From Pedobacter miscanthi (GTDB lineage Bacteria; Bacteroidota; Bacteroidia; Sphingobacteriales; Sphingobacteriaceae): 64,000 nt of DNA. Shown here piece by piece: positions 7,438-16,327 of the stretch (position 1 is the stretch's first letter; each line of letters opens with the position of its first letter). The notes under the pieces were generated by a model that was not told the DNA's origin, ran no database searches, and saw only the letters and a list, made by a program, of their open reading frames with translations. Where the stretch lies: contig NZ_QNQU01000022.1 in NCBI RefSeq assembly GCF_003315595.1, positions 40,365 through 104,364 of the forward strand, written 5' to 3'. The translations under genes and the position numbers were made by a program.

Positions 7438-8013
7438 ATGCTTAATTTAGTTCTCTTTGGCCCTCCAGGGGCGGGTAAAGGCACCCAATCTGAAAAACTG
7501 ATTTCAAAATATCAGTTGGTACACGTTTCAACAGGCGATCTTTTTAGAGCACACGTTAAAGGAGAAACCGAATTAGGAAAAAAAGTTAGTCAATTGTTAG
7601 CTGATGGAGAATTGGTACCTGATGCGATTACAATTGCAATGCTTGAAGAAGAGGTGGATAAAAATCCTGATGCAAAAGGATTTGTGTTTGATGGATTTCC
7701 GCGTACCGTTCCGCAAGCAATTGAGCTTGATTTGTTTCTAGAGCGTAAAGGCAGTAAAATTGCTGGTGTAATTGCTTTAGATGTAGATCAGGATGAATTA
7801 ACCAAACGTATTGCTGAGCGCCATAAAATTAGTGGCCGTCCGGATGACGACGCTGAAAAATTGAAAAAACGTATTTCGGAATACTTTGACAAAACCATCC
7901 ATGTATTGCCTTATTATGAGGAGCAGGGTAAATTAAACAAGGTAAACGGAATTGGTGAAATTGAAACCGTATATAACGATCTTTGTGCGGTAATCGATCA
8001 GTATCACTATTAG
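7438..8013 (+). CDS. adk: Adenylate kinase
   Basis: It converts AMP and ATP to two ADP in the cytoplasm. The P-loop GPPGAGKGTQ is at residues 8-17, VHVSTGDLFRAH follows, the AMP-site segment FDGFPRTVPQA is in the middle, and SGRPDDDAEKLKKRI matches the ATP-binding arginine region. The 191 residues correspond to the short form without the long zinc-type LID. It is a single gene followed by a repeat and a hairpin; obgE follows after about 225 bp. Confidence 0.96.
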   Translation: MLNLVLFGPPGAGKGTQSEKLISKYQLVHVSTGDLFRAHVKGETELGKKVSQLLADGELVPDAITIAMLEEEVDKNPDAKGFVFDGFPRTVPQAIELDLFLERKGSKIAGVIALDVDQDELTKRIAERHKISGRPDDDAEKLKKRISEYFDKTIHVLPYYEEQGKLNKVNGIGEIETVYNDLCAVIDQYHY

Positions 8014-8087
8014 TATCGAGCCGGACTAGTATCTTGGTATCAAGTAGAAAGTATCAAGTAGAAAAAGTCAGCTAGAAAGCATTTAGA
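8011..8087. repeat. Heptad-periodic repeat after adk
   Basis: From the adk stop codon onward the DNA can be cut into 7-mers: TAGTATC, GAGCCGG, ACTAGTA, TCTTGGT, ATCAAGT, AGAAAGT, ATCAAGT, AGAAAAA, GTCAGCT, AGAAAGC, ATTTAGA. The register is clear in the middle and degenerate at the ends. Confidence 0.65.
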
Positions 8088-8139
8088 AAAATAAAGAAGG
8101 TTGTATTAATTTATGGCCTGATATTTCAAAAAAACATAC

Positions 8140-8178
8140 AAAGAGTTATAATGTTAAAACGTTATAACTCTTTAATTT
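8140..8178 (+). terminator. Hairpin terminator after adk
   Basis: A perfect 12-bp stem (AAAGAGTTATAA with TTATAACTCTTT, loop of 10) is followed by a T-rich stretch AATTTTA. The stem is AT-rich, so it may be a moderate terminator. It separates adk from obgE. Confidence 0.65.
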
Positions 8179-8239
8179 TAACGAAAGTGTTACCGCAACA
8201 TTTCAACGTTAAAGCATTAAACATTTCAATAATAATAAT

Positions 8240-9235
8240 ATGTCGCAGGGTTCAAATTTCGTAGATTATGTAAAAATCTGTTGCCGTTCTGGTAAGGGTG
8301 GAGCAGGTTCGGCACATTTGCATCGTGATATTTTAACATCAATGGGTGGACCTGATGGTGGTGACGGCGGTCGCGGTGGCCACATTATCGTTAAAGGAAG
8401 TATCCATATCTGGACATTATTACACCTTAAATACCGCAAGCACATTATTGCAGAGGATGGTGGCGCAGGTGGCAGTTCGCATAAATTTGGTAAACAGGGT
8501 AAGGATGAAATTCTGGAAGTTCCTCTGGGCACCATTGCCAAAGATGCCGAAACAGGAGAAGTTCTTTTCGAAATTACCAAAGATGGCGAAACCAAAATTT
8601 TAACAGCCGGTGGCCGTGGTGGTTTAGGTAACGCACACTTTAAAAACGCGGTACAGCAAACGCCACGTTATGCACAGCCTGGCGAACAGGGACAGGAAGT
8701 TTGGAATATTTTAGAATTAAAAGTGCTGGCCGATGTTGGTTTGGTTGGTTTCCCAAATGCGGGTAAATCTACTTTGCTGTCGGTCGTATCTGCAGCTAAA
8801 CCAGAAATTGCTGATTATCCGTTTACCACTATCGTTCCCAACCTGGGCATTGTAAGCTACCGCGGAGGCAAATCCTTTGTAATGGCAGATATTCCGGGGA
8901 TTATCGAAGGGGCATCGAAAGGTAAAGGTTTAGGTTACCGTTTCCTTCGCCACATCGAACGTAATTCGGTACTGTTATTAATGGTTCCGGCCGATACCAG
9001 CAGAAGTATTAAGGAAGAATACGAAATCCTTAAAAGCGAACTCGAATCGTATAATCCCGAGTTGATGCAGAAACCACATGTTTTAGCCATTACCAAATCG
9101 GATATGCTCGATGATGAACTGATGGAGGAAATGAAACAGGATCTTCCAAAAATCCCATCGATATTTATCTCATCAGTAGCAGAAAAGAATATTCTGGAAC
9201 TGAAAGATATGCTTTGGAAAGCAATTGAAGGATAA
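8240..9235 (+). CDS. obgE: GTPase Obg
   Basis: A ribosome-associated GTPase with roles in 50S maturation and stress control. Residues 1-160 form the glycine-rich Obg fold (GGDGGRGGHIIV, GGAGGSSHKFGKQG). The G domain follows with G1 FPNAGKST, G2 near FTT, G3 DIPGIIEGASKGKGLG and G4 TKSD. The length of 331 residues matches the core Obg without an OCT extension. It is transcribed alone, and the start ATG lies after an AT-rich leader. Confidence 0.96.
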   Translation: MSQGSNFVDYVKICCRSGKGGAGSAHLHRDILTSMGGPDGGDGGRGGHIIVKGSIHIWTLLHLKYRKHIIAEDGGAGGSSHKFGKQGKDEILEVPLGTIAKDAETGEVLFEITKDGETKILTAGGRGGLGNAHFKNAVQQTPRYAQPGEQGQEVWNILELKVLADVGLVGFPNAGKSTLLSVVSAAKPEIADYPFTTIVPNLGIVSYRGGKSFVMADIPGIIEGASKGKGLGYRFLRHIERNSVLLLMVPADTSRSIKEEYEILKSELESYNPELMQKPHVLAITKSDMLDDELMEEMKQDLPKIPSIFISSVAEKNILELKDMLWKAIEG

Positions 9236-9389
9236 TTTTTTTGGGTTACGGTGAAATGCTCAATTGCTTGATTGTTAAATTGTTAGCTGTAAACTGCCTA
9301 TTGAAAACTGTTATTAATGTTTAATTGTATAAATCCGTTTACTATACAATTAACCGATTCAAACAGTTAACCGATCAACCTAAAAACAG

Positions 9390-10136
9390 TTAACCTCTGT
9401 AACGGTCAACAATTAAACCGATCCATTCTTTAAATAATAGTTCCCATACACCCAATGCAGAAGCGCTGGGGATTATGAAGTCATTTAGGTCAAATTCAGT
9501 ACTGCCGCGGAAATCAGTGGGATAATATTCGATTTTGCGTGTGGCCTGTTTATCAAAAACCAGTTTCGCCCTCGGGATATGCCAGGCACTGGTAATCACC
9601 AGAACTTTAGCCTTTGGATTCTTTTGATCAATCAGTGCCAAACTATATCTGGCATTTTCGATGGTGTTTCTGCTTTGGTTTTCAATCAGTATTGCCGAAT
9701 CCGGAATGCCTGTTAACTTTAAATATTTTACAGCTAAATCGGCTTCTTTAATTTCTTTGTTGATGAGGTTGGCACTTCCGCTGCTCAGCAGGATCTGTTT
9801 AATCTGTCCTTTTCTATAAAGTGAAATGGTTTGAAATAAACGATCGCTTGCCCCGGTAAAAGCAATTTCATTATTGCGTTTATTTAAACCCGAAAAACCG
9901 CCAAGTACAATGCCAACATCGTATTGCTGTGTTTTAGGATAGCCTGCTTCATAAGTGTTTAATATTTTACCGGCAATAAAATCATTCGAAAAGAAGAAAA
10001 AAACAATTAGACTTAATAGTAAATATTGTTTCTTCCTTTTTGGGCGTTTGGCTGCCAGGGCTAAAATTAAAAGCACACCAATCCATACAATGGGCTTGAT
10101 CAGGAACAATAAAATTTTGGAGAGGATAAAAAACAT
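9390..10136 (-). CDS. YdcF/ElyC family membrane protein (DUF218)
   Basis: The 248-residue product has two N-terminal membrane segments (about residues 5-28 and 38-54, with RPKRKK between them on the positive-inside loop). A DUF218 domain follows, with GIVLGGF, ILLSSGSA, IENQSRNTIENA and LVITSAWHIPRAKL. In enterobacteria ElyC and SanA relatives affect envelope or peptidoglycan precursor metabolism, and the biochemical reaction is unknown. It is a single gene; YtxH upstream on the same strand is separated by a 400-bp repeat-rich gap. Confidence 0.8.
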   Translation of the reverse strand: MFFILSKILLFLIKPIVWIGVLLILALAAKRPKRKKQYLLLSLIVFFFFSNDFIAGKILNTYEAGYPKTQQYDVGIVLGGFSGLNKRNNEIAFTGASDRLFQTISLYRKGQIKQILLSSGSANLINKEIKEADLAVKYLKLTGIPDSAILIENQSRNTIENARYSLALIDQKNPKAKVLVITSAWHIPRAKLVFDKQATRKIEYYPTDFRGSTEFDLNDFIIPSASALGVWELLFKEWIGLIVDRYRG

Positions 10137-10545
10137 GTAAAATTATTATCCTGTAAAGCTAAGAAATTACCCAGGCAAACCCGTCATTCGGGTGGACTGT
10201 AACGAAGTGGAGAATCTATTTAGATAATCTCTCCACTCCGCAATGCTTTAAGTCGAGATGACGGCCGTTTTGTGTTTGATGGTCAACTTATTAGGCTATA
10301 TAATAAACTAAGGTGACATCGTATGGCTGAGGTGCTCATAAAAAAAGAATATGCTGTTTTAATTTACCACCTAAGCCCCTTGAGAACATTTAAGCTAAAT
10401 GGTAAATGTGCTAAGTACAAGGCTTTCACCATATAAGAAATATAAGAACACATAATCTTATATGGCCCTTAAATGTCTCATATGGTGAAAAAATAGTATT
10501 GATGATAAAGTAAATCTAAAGATATCCTTTCTGTTTCGGAGGGCA
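10137..10545. other. Intergenic region with hairpin repeat and palindromic ATAT tract
   Basis: No gene was seen. It holds a REP-like hairpin at 10182-10263. A second structured tract near 10429-10487 has CACCATATAAG paired with two TATATGG/CATATGGTG arms. The latter could form a hairpin in RNA; its role is unknown. Confidence 0.6.
10182..10263. repeat. REP-like long hairpin, copy 1 (CGTCA...TGACG)
   Basis: An imperfect inverted repeat that starts CGTCATTCGGG and ends GTCGAGATGACG, with inner arms AGAATCT and AGATAATCTCTCCAC. Four related elements lie at 35328, 37838, 42804 and 60931, all intergenic. Confidence 0.8.
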
Positions 10546-10911
10546 TTATCCCTGTCCTTCCTGCACCTGGCCGTTTTCATGTGCATGTTCTAAAATGTCT
10601 TTCACATCCGATTTACGTTTTTTGTTAACGGTATGCTTAAAATGAGGTATTTCATGTTCCACAATATCTTCTTCAATGGCTTCTACACCAAAAACTTTCT
10701 CTTTTAAAATATTGTATTTATCCTGAAAACCATAACGTAAATTTCTGGCGCCCCCTGCAATTTTTCCGCGGGTACCTGCACCACTATCGGGTGCAAATAA
10801 AATACTGATTATTGCACCTGCAGCTAAACCTGCCACTAGGGCAAGCGCTATTTTTGCACTGTTATCTGTTTCGTGCTTTAAATATTTTTCGATTAACTTT
10901 CTGTATTTCAT
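10546..10911 (-). CDS. YtxH domain membrane-associated protein
   Basis: This 121-residue protein has one hydrophobic segment (about residues 20-42, ALALVAGLAAGAIISILF) followed directly by APDSGAGTRGKIAGGARNL, the YtxH hallmark of a glycine-rich membrane helix plus FAP-x-S-G. The rest is charged and ends in a Gln/Gly-rich tail. YtxH proteins are small membrane-linked proteins often tied to general stress; their molecular role is unknown. Divergent from the OsmC gene, it shares a 100-bp upstream region with it. Confidence 0.8.
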   Translation of the reverse strand: MKYRKLIEKYLKHETDNSAKIALALVAGLAAGAIISILFAPDSGAGTRGKIAGGARNLRYGFQDKYNILKEKVFGVEAIEEDIVEHEIPHFKHTVNKKRKSDVKDILEHAHENGQVQEGQG

Positions 10912-11013
10912 AACGTAGCATTTTTAAAAGGAACAAATGCTATCATATAATGTTTCGTAAAATCTCAACAAAGCATAAAATTTGGTAAGTTTAATATTTT
11001 AAATATCCAATAA

Positions 11014-11394
11014 ATGGTAAAAGCAACAATAAATAAAGAGCACTACGCATGTGCGGTAAGCAATGGTTCTCACGATATCATTGCAGATGAACCGATAGAG
11101 TTAGGTGGAACACATAAAGGTTTTGCCCCTAAGGGATTATTAATGGCCTCGTTGGCATCATGTGTAGCCATTACTTTAAGGATGTATGTTGATAGAAAGG
11201 AATGGCCGGTTGATAAAATAGAAGTAGTGGTCAATACCGATATCGAAAATGGCGAAATGGTGTTTTTTGAAGAGATTACCTGTACCGGGCAACTAACTGA
11301 AGAACAAAAAAGCAGACTGGAAGATATCGCAGGTAAATGTCCGGTAAGTAAAATCCTGACGGTTGGTCACGAAGTGAGATCGAAAGTACTTTAA
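11014..11394 (+). CDS. OsmC family protein
   Basis: OsmC/Ohr family proteins reduce organic peroxides through a cysteine pair. Here Cys50 in SLASCVAITLRM and Cys109 in GKCPVSKIL are at the expected positions, and ELGGTHKGFAPKGLLMASL is the typical N-terminal segment. The length of 126 residues fits. The absence of a clear Ohr arginine/glutamate signature makes the subgroup uncertain, so no gene symbol is given. Confidence 0.85.
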   Translation: MVKATINKEHYACAVSNGSHDIIADEPIELGGTHKGFAPKGLLMASLASCVAITLRMYVDRKEWPVDKIEVVVNTDIENGEMVFFEEITCTGQLTEEQKSRLEDIAGKCPVSKILTVGHEVRSKVL

Positions 11395-11440
11395 GGTGAA
11401 TGGTGTAAAACTCACCTATCCAATCCTGAAAAAGCTTTAA

Positions 11441-11448
11441 TATCTTTG
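11441..11448 (+). promoter_or_regulatory. Candidate -7 box for the DUF2130 gene
   Basis: TATCTTTG matches TAnnTTTG and lies 35 bp before the ATG at 11484. No good -33 TTTG is visible at 19-21 bp. Confidence 0.45.
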
Positions 11449-11483
11449 TAAACTGCAGTATTTACTGTAGAAAATAATAATTT

Positions 11484-12737
11484 ATGCCTACCGAAATAAA
11501 ATGCCCCAACTGTGCCCATGTTTTTCCGATGGAAGAAGCCATGGCCGAAGATTATAAAAAGGAACTGCGTGAGAAGATGTTGTCTTTTACAAAGCAGCGC
11601 GATAAAGAATACCAGGATAAAGTTGCGGCTTTAGATGCTGAAAAAGTGCAGCAACAAAAAGCTTTTGAGGTTCAGCTGGCGGAAGAGAAAACCAAACTTA
11701 AAGATAACCTGGAAGAAAACCTGCGCAAAAGCATTGCGGCAGATTTTGAAACCAAGCTGCAGATGCTGGAAGGCAATGCAAAAGATAATGCCGAAAAACT
11801 GAGGTTGGCCCGCGAGAAAGAACTCGAGTTTTTACGTCGTGAAGAAAGCCTGAAAGTTAAAGAGGAAGAGATGGAGCTTGCTTTTCAGCGTAAAATGCAG
11901 GAGCAGCGCAACGAACTGGTAGAGCAGATCCGTAAGCAGGAAGCCGAAAAAAACAGCATCAGGGATACCGAACATCAGTTGCGTTTAAAGGAACTGGAAA
12001 AACAGCTTGATGACCAGAAAAAACTTGCCGAAGAAATGAAACGTAAAGCCGAGCAGGGCAGTATGCAGTTACAGGGCGAGGTGCAGGAACTGATCCTGGA
12101 GGAACTGCTCCGTAGTAATTTTCCTTTCGATTTAATTGAAGAGGTGGGCAAAGGCGTACGGGGGGCCGATTGTGTGCAGGTGGTGCGTAACCAGTTTGGG
12201 CAGGAATGTGGCAAAATTATATATGAAAGTAAACGTACCAAAGATTTTGGTGGCGACTGGATCGAGAAACTGAAAAAAGATATGCGGAGCATGGGTGTTG
12301 ATGTAGCCGTAATTGTGAGTCAGTGTTACCCTAAAGGTATGGATTGTTTCGGTCAGCGCGATGGTGTTTGGATCTGTTCTTTCGAAGAGGTAAATGCGGT
12401 GGCTTATGTGCTTCGTGATGGGATTTTGCGTTTATCGAGTGCAATGAAATCGCAGGAGAACCGGGGCGATAAAATGCACATGCTCTACGATTATTTAACC
12501 GGAGCAGAATTTTCGGAACAATGGAAAGCCATCAGGGAAGGTTTTATGAGCATGAAATTATCCATCCAGCGCGAGCGTGATGCCATGGAGCGTTTATGGA
12601 AAGCCCGCGAAAAGCAGTTGGAAAAAGTACTGTTAAATGCTACGCACATCCGCGGTTCGATAGAGGGTATTGCCGGTAGCGACAGTATTCAGCTGAGTTT
12701 AACGGATGAAGATGACGAAGCGTTGCTTTTGGAGTAG
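11484..12737 (+). CDS. DUF2130 coiled-coil protein
   Basis: This protein has 417 residues. It opens with a CPNCAHVF putative zinc knuckle (a single CxxC pair). A long charged coiled coil follows, about residues 25-195, rich in E, K, Q and A. From about residue 200 comes the DUF2130 domain (LEELLRSNFPFDLIEEVGKG, IIYESKRTKDFGGDWIEKLK, GMDCFGQRDGVWIC). The conserved E-x-K and D-W residues and the YESKRTK segment recall PD-(D/E)XK-like nuclease folds, which is my inference. No partner gene is adjacent. Function in the family is unknown. Confidence 0.85.
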   Translation: MPTEIKCPNCAHVFPMEEAMAEDYKKELREKMLSFTKQRDKEYQDKVAALDAEKVQQQKAFEVQLAEEKTKLKDNLEENLRKSIAADFETKLQMLEGNAKDNAEKLRLAREKELEFLRREESLKVKEEEMELAFQRKMQEQRNELVEQIRKQEAEKNSIRDTEHQLRLKELEKQLDDQKKLAEEMKRKAEQGSMQLQGEVQELILEELLRSNFPFDLIEEVGKGVRGADCVQVVRNQFGQECGKIIYESKRTKDFGGDWIEKLKKDMRSMGVDVAVIVSQCYPKGMDCFGQRDGVWICSFEEVNAVAYVLRDGILRLSSAMKSQENRGDKMHMLYDYLTGAEFSEQWKAIREGFMSMKLSIQRERDAMERLWKAREKQLEKVLLNATHIRGSIEGIAGSDSIQLSLTDEDDEALLLE

Positions 12738-12753
12738 TATCGTCGATTTAGAT

Positions 12754-12779
12754 CTCGCAGGTTTTCGAAAACCTGCGAG
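12754..12779. repeat. 26-bp perfect palindrome after the DUF2130 gene
   Basis: CTCGCAGGTTTTC is followed directly by its inverse complement. Near-copies are at about 12938-12961 and, degenerate, at about 13121-13147. It starts the tandem repeat block and may also end the DUF2130 transcript, although a T tract is lacking. Confidence 0.8.
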
Positions 12780-12783
12780 GTCT

Positions 12784-13149
12784 GGACAATAATTTTTGCC
12801 TTCTATAGTCCTCGTTTGTAACGAGGATTACCGAACGTTGCATTTGAATGCATATAGAAAATAGAAATGCATTAAGCGATACAATCGCTTATCTCATATA
12901 TCCTCGTTACAAACGAGGACAATGATATAAGGTAGACTTCGCAGGTTTTTAAAACCTGCGAGGTTTGGACAATAATTTTTGCCTTCTATAGTCCTCGTTT
13001 GTAACGATGATTACCGAACGTTGCATTTGAATGCATATAGAAAATAGAAATGCATTAAGCGATACAATCGCTTATCTCATCTATCTTCGTTACAAACGAG
13101 GACAATGATATAAGGTAGACCTCGCAGGTTTTTTGAAACTTCGAAGTCT
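12784..13149. repeat. Two tandem copies of a 183-bp structured element
   Basis: The segment beginning GGACAATAATTTTTGCC repeats at 12784 and 12967. Each copy contains GTCCTCGTTTGTAACGAGGA and, about 90 bp later, its inverse complement TCCTCGTTACAAACGAGGAC. Between these arms lie GCATTTGAATGC and AAGCGATACAATCGCTT hairpins. The second copy has small changes (GATGATTA, TCTTCGTT). The arrangement resembles paired REP units or a non-autonomous mobile element; no transposase is in the window. Confidence 0.85.
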
Positions 13150-13179
13150 GGAAAATGATGTGTTGAGGCATATTTTGGA

Positions 13180-13385
13180 TGTTGTTTGATATAAATTCAG
13201 TCTTTTTTGATATGATTTGTATGTAATTAGATACGTTTAAAGTCTTCATTGATATGATTTGTATGTAATTAGATACGTTTTGAGTGTTGCTTGATATAAA
13301 TTCAATCTTCTTTGATTTGTAATTAATTAAATGCCTTTTTTAATATTAGAATGCAAAACCTGCAAGTTCTAAATTGATATAAATT
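13180..13385. repeat. AT-rich direct repeats upstream of the GH97 gene
   Basis: A 32-bp sequence (TTGATATGATTTGTATGTAA, then TTAGATACGTTT) is present at 13207 and again at 13249. They are flanked by a second repeated pair, TTGATATAAATTCA at about 13187 and 13291. A third TTGATATAAATTAG lies close to the gene at about 13373. The spacing suggests either duplication decay or multiple regulator sites in front of the glycosidase gene. Confidence 0.7.
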
Positions 13386-13411
13386 AGTAATAAAAATAAA
13401 TAAATGATAAA

Positions 13412-15556
13412 ATGAATAAGAAATCTAACCAATCTTTTAACCGCTCTAAAATCCTTACTTTAATATGCACATTGCTTTTTTTTGGGAATGTTTTCGGGAA
13501 CGTTCCCGAAAAAAATTTGAAGTCGCCGGATGGCAATCTGGTGGCCACTTTTGCTTTGGCTGAAGGGGGAGCACCTACCTATAGTTTAAAGTACAAAGGA
13601 AAAGATGTTATTAAAACCAGTAAGCTGGGGCTTGAACTTAAAGAAGGTAAATCGTTACTGGATGGTTTCGATATTACCGATACCAAAACCAGCACTTTTA
13701 ACGAGACCTGGAAACCGGTTTGGGGCGAGGTAAAAGAAATTGTAAACCACTATAACGAACTGGCCGTAACCTTAACACAAAAAGAAACCAGCCGTTACAT
13801 TATTGTGCGTTTGCGTTTATTTAATGATGGGTTAGGCTTCAGATATGAATTCCCCGAACAGAAAAATTTAGACTATTTTGTAATTAAAGAGGAAAGAACA
13901 CAGTTTGCACTGGCTGGCGATCATAAGGCATTCTGGCTTCCGGGCGATTACGATACACAGGAGTACAGCACGGTAACTTCAAATTTATCAGAGGTTAGGG
14001 GTAAAATGAAAGCTGCGGTAACGCCAAATGCCTCGCAAACTACTTTTTCTCCAACAGGTTTACAAACACCTTTGATGATGAAGAGTAAAGATGGTTTATA
14101 TATTAATATCCACGAAGCCGCTTTGATCAATTATTCTTTGATGTCGTTAAATCTCGATGATAAGAATATGGTTTTAGAATCGTGGTTAACACCCGATGCC
14201 GTAGGCGATAAAGGTTATATGCAGGCACCTTGTTTATCTCCGTGGCGTACCATTATTGTGAGTGATAAAGCAGCCGATATTTTAACCTCGAAACTTACCT
14301 ACAACCTTAACGAACCAACAAAATTTAAGGATGTATCGTGGATAAAACCAACCAAATATGTGGGTGTTTGGTGGGAAATGATCACCGGAAAAAGTACCTG
14401 GGCTTACAACGATTTAACCAGTGTACAATTGGGTGTAACCGATTATGCCAAAACTAAACCTAATGGAAAACATGCTGCGAATACGGCCCATGTAAAAGAA
14501 TATATTGATTTTGCTGCTAAAAACGGACTCGATGCGGTTTTGGTAGAAGGCTGGAACGAAGGTTGGGAAGATTGGTTTGGTAAAACGAAAGATTATGTTT
14601 TTGATTTTGTAACACCATACCCTGATTTTGACGTGAAAGAACTGCACCGTTACGCAGCAAGTAAAGGCATTAAAATGATTATGCACCATGAAACTTCATC
14701 TTCGGTACGCAACTATGAGCGCCATTTAGATACGGCTTATAAATTTATGAAAGCCAATGGTTACGATGCGGTGAAAAGCGGTTATGTGGGCAATATGATT
14801 CCAAGGGGCGAGCACCATTACGGTCAGTGGTTAAACAACCATTACCTGTATGCCATTCAAAAAGCAGCTGAATATAAAATTATGGTAAATGCGCATGAAG
14901 CTGTTCGCCCTACTGGTTTGGCACGTACTTATCCGAACCTGATCGGAAACGAATCGGCCAGGGGAACGGAATATGAAGCCTTTGGTGGTAACAATGCCGA
15001 TCATACCACCATTTTACCATTTACACGTTTAATCGGCGGACCAATGGATTATACTCCCGGTATCTTCGAAACCAAAGTAAGCGCTTATAATCCCGAAAAT
15101 ACTTCTTTTGTTCACAGTACACTGGCCCGTCAGCTGGCGCTTTATGTTACCATGTATAGTCCGCTGCAAATGGCTGCCGATTTACCCGAAACTTATAACA
15201 AATACATGGACGCTTTCCAGTTTATTAAGGATGTGGCGGTAGATTGGGACGATACCAAAGTTTTAGAGGCAGAACCTGGTGATTACATCACTTTTGCACG
15301 TAAAGCTAAAGGAAAAAACAACTGGTTTGTTGGCCGTACCAATGATGAGGAAGCACGCACTTCTAAAATAGATTTCAGTTTCCTCGATCCGGGTAAAAAA
15401 TATACCGCAACCATTTATGCTGATTCAAAGGATGCTCATTATGAAACCAATCCGAAAGCTTATACCATCCGTAAAATGGAAGTAACCAATAAAACGAAAT
15501 TAACGCAATATTGTGCACCGGGTGGGGGATATGCGATAAGCATTATGGCAAAATAA
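13412..15556 (+). CDS. GH97 glycoside hydrolase, SusB-like (inverting alpha-glucosidase type)
   Basis: An exported 714-residue enzyme with a signal peptide (hydrophobic ILTLICTLLFFGNVFGN). An N-terminal GH97 beta-sandwich covers about residues 35-310, a (beta/alpha)8 barrel about 320-600, and a C-terminal sandwich follows. Glu427 (in HHETSS), Glu496 (in NAHEAVRPTG) and Glu520 (in GTEYEA) have the same spacing as the SusB catalytic residues 439, 508 and 532. That favours the inverting alpha-glucosidase subgroup over the retaining alpha-galactosidase one. It is probably periplasmic and acts on alpha-linked oligosaccharides. No SusCD is adjacent. A 22-bp palindrome (13491-13512) lies inside the signal-peptide codons. 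Confidence 0.93.
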   Translation: MNKKSNQSFNRSKILTLICTLLFFGNVFGNVPEKNLKSPDGNLVATFALAEGGAPTYSLKYKGKDVIKTSKLGLELKEGKSLLDGFDITDTKTSTFNETWKPVWGEVKEIVNHYNELAVTLTQKETSRYIIVRLRLFNDGLGFRYEFPEQKNLDYFVIKEERTQFALAGDHKAFWLPGDYDTQEYSTVTSNLSEVRGKMKAAVTPNASQTTFSPTGLQTPLMMKSKDGLYINIHEAALINYSLMSLNLDDKNMVLESWLTPDAVGDKGYMQAPCLSPWRTIIVSDKAADILTSKLTYNLNEPTKFKDVSWIKPTKYVGVWWEMITGKSTWAYNDLTSVQLGVTDYAKTKPNGKHAANTAHVKEYIDFAAKNGLDAVLVEGWNEGWEDWFGKTKDYVFDFVTPYPDFDVKELHRYAASKGIKMIMHHETSSSVRNYERHLDTAYKFMKANGYDAVKSGYVGNMIPRGEHHYGQWLNNHYLYAIQKAAEYKIMVNAHEAVRPTGLARTYPNLIGNESARGTEYEAFGGNNADHTTILPFTRLIGGPMDYTPGIFETKVSAYNPENTSFVHSTLARQLALYVTMYSPLQMAADLPETYNKYMDAFQFIKDVAVDWDDTKVLEAEPGDYITFARKAKGKNNWFVGRTNDEEARTSKIDFSFLDPGKKYTATIYADSKDAHYETNPKAYTIRKMEVTNKTKLTQYCAPGGGYAISIMAK

Positions 15557-15590
15557 ATCTCGTGGCGTCAGTTGTTTCCAACTTCTCTAC

Positions 15591-15616
15591 TCGTAGCGTC
15601 CCGCTACGACTTTTTC
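15591..15616 (+). terminator. Terminator after the GH97 gene
   Basis: TCGTAGCG and CGCTACGA pair around a TCC loop, followed by CTTTTTC. The stem sequence also looks like a widespread intergenic repeat, so its terminator role is likely but unproved. Confidence 0.65.
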
Positions 15617-15628
15617 ATTGTTTTTTTG

Positions 15629-15694
15629 CCACAGATGGACACAGATAAACACGGATAATATATCTCTATCTGTGTTTATCCTTTTTATCTGTGG
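15629..15694. repeat. CCACAGAT...ATCTGTGG inverted repeat
   Basis: The left arm CCACAGATGGACACAGATAA and the right arm carrying ATCTGTGTTTATC and ATCTGTGG can pair into a long interrupted hairpin. A related tract (ATCTGTGTTTATCTGTGC) is at about 18988-19015. It is a dispersed repeat with no coding capacity. Confidence 0.7.
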
Positions 15695-15764
15695 TTAAAT
15701 GATTTTGTGGCTCATCTATTTTATAATATCTTAGCAATACCGTTAAACCAAGCAAAATACCATT

Positions 15765-16244
15765 ATGCCAAAGACCAAAAACCATATCGAACTTCAATTT
15801 TTAAGCGAACCTTCTGATGTTAATTACGGTGGCAAAGTACATGGTGGTATGATGATGAAATGGATTGATCAGGCTGCTTTTGCCTGTGCGTTGCAATGGA
15901 GCCAGAGTTATTGCGTAACCGTGTACGTTGGCGGTATCCGCTTTTTCCATCCGGTACATATCGGTCATTTGGTTAAAATGGAAGCCAGGATTATTTACAC
16001 CGGTAAAACCAGCATGCATATTGCGGTTGATGCCTTTTCCAAACCCGTAGGTAAAGGCGATTTTGTTAAAAACACACACTGTATCATCGTTTTTGTAGCA
16101 GTTGATGATAACGGACAACCTCAACCAATCCCCGTTTTTAAACCCAAAACAGAAAAAGAAATCGCCATGCATGGCTATGCCATTAAACTGATGGAACTGC
16201 GTAAAAGTATTGATAAGGAAATGGAACCTTATGTAGAGCGCTAA
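15765..16244 (+). CDS. Acyl-CoA thioesterase, hotdog fold
   Basis: This 159-residue protein belongs to the YciA / cytosolic acyl-CoA hydrolase group, which splits acyl-CoA to free acid and CoA. The hallmark segments are present: NYGGKVHGGMMMKWIDQAAF with the central helix and catalytic Asp, then VGGIRFFHPVHIGHLV and IIYTGKTSMHI. There is no signal peptide, so it is cytoplasmic. Acyl chain preference cannot be inferred. It is transcribed alone. Confidence 0.9.
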   Translation: MPKTKNHIELQFLSEPSDVNYGGKVHGGMMMKWIDQAAFACALQWSQSYCVTVYVGGIRFFHPVHIGHLVKMEARIIYTGKTSMHIAVDAFSKPVGKGDFVKNTHCIIVFVAVDDNGQPQPIPVFKPKTEKEIAMHGYAIKLMELRKSIDKEMEPYVER

Positions 16245-16327
16245 GCGGGTAGCGGATGAGGGCTAATTGTTTCCTTCGACTACGCTCAGGATTACAAAAA
16301 TGGTTAACTGGTTAACTGAAGAACATG

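Noticed and set aside
8266..8603. Overlapping ORFs on both strands in obgE
   Set aside because: They are shadows of the Gly-rich Obg domain.
12754..13149. Possible CRISPR array
   Set aside because: Only two long units with internal palindromes and no spacers of uniform length; no cas genes in the window.
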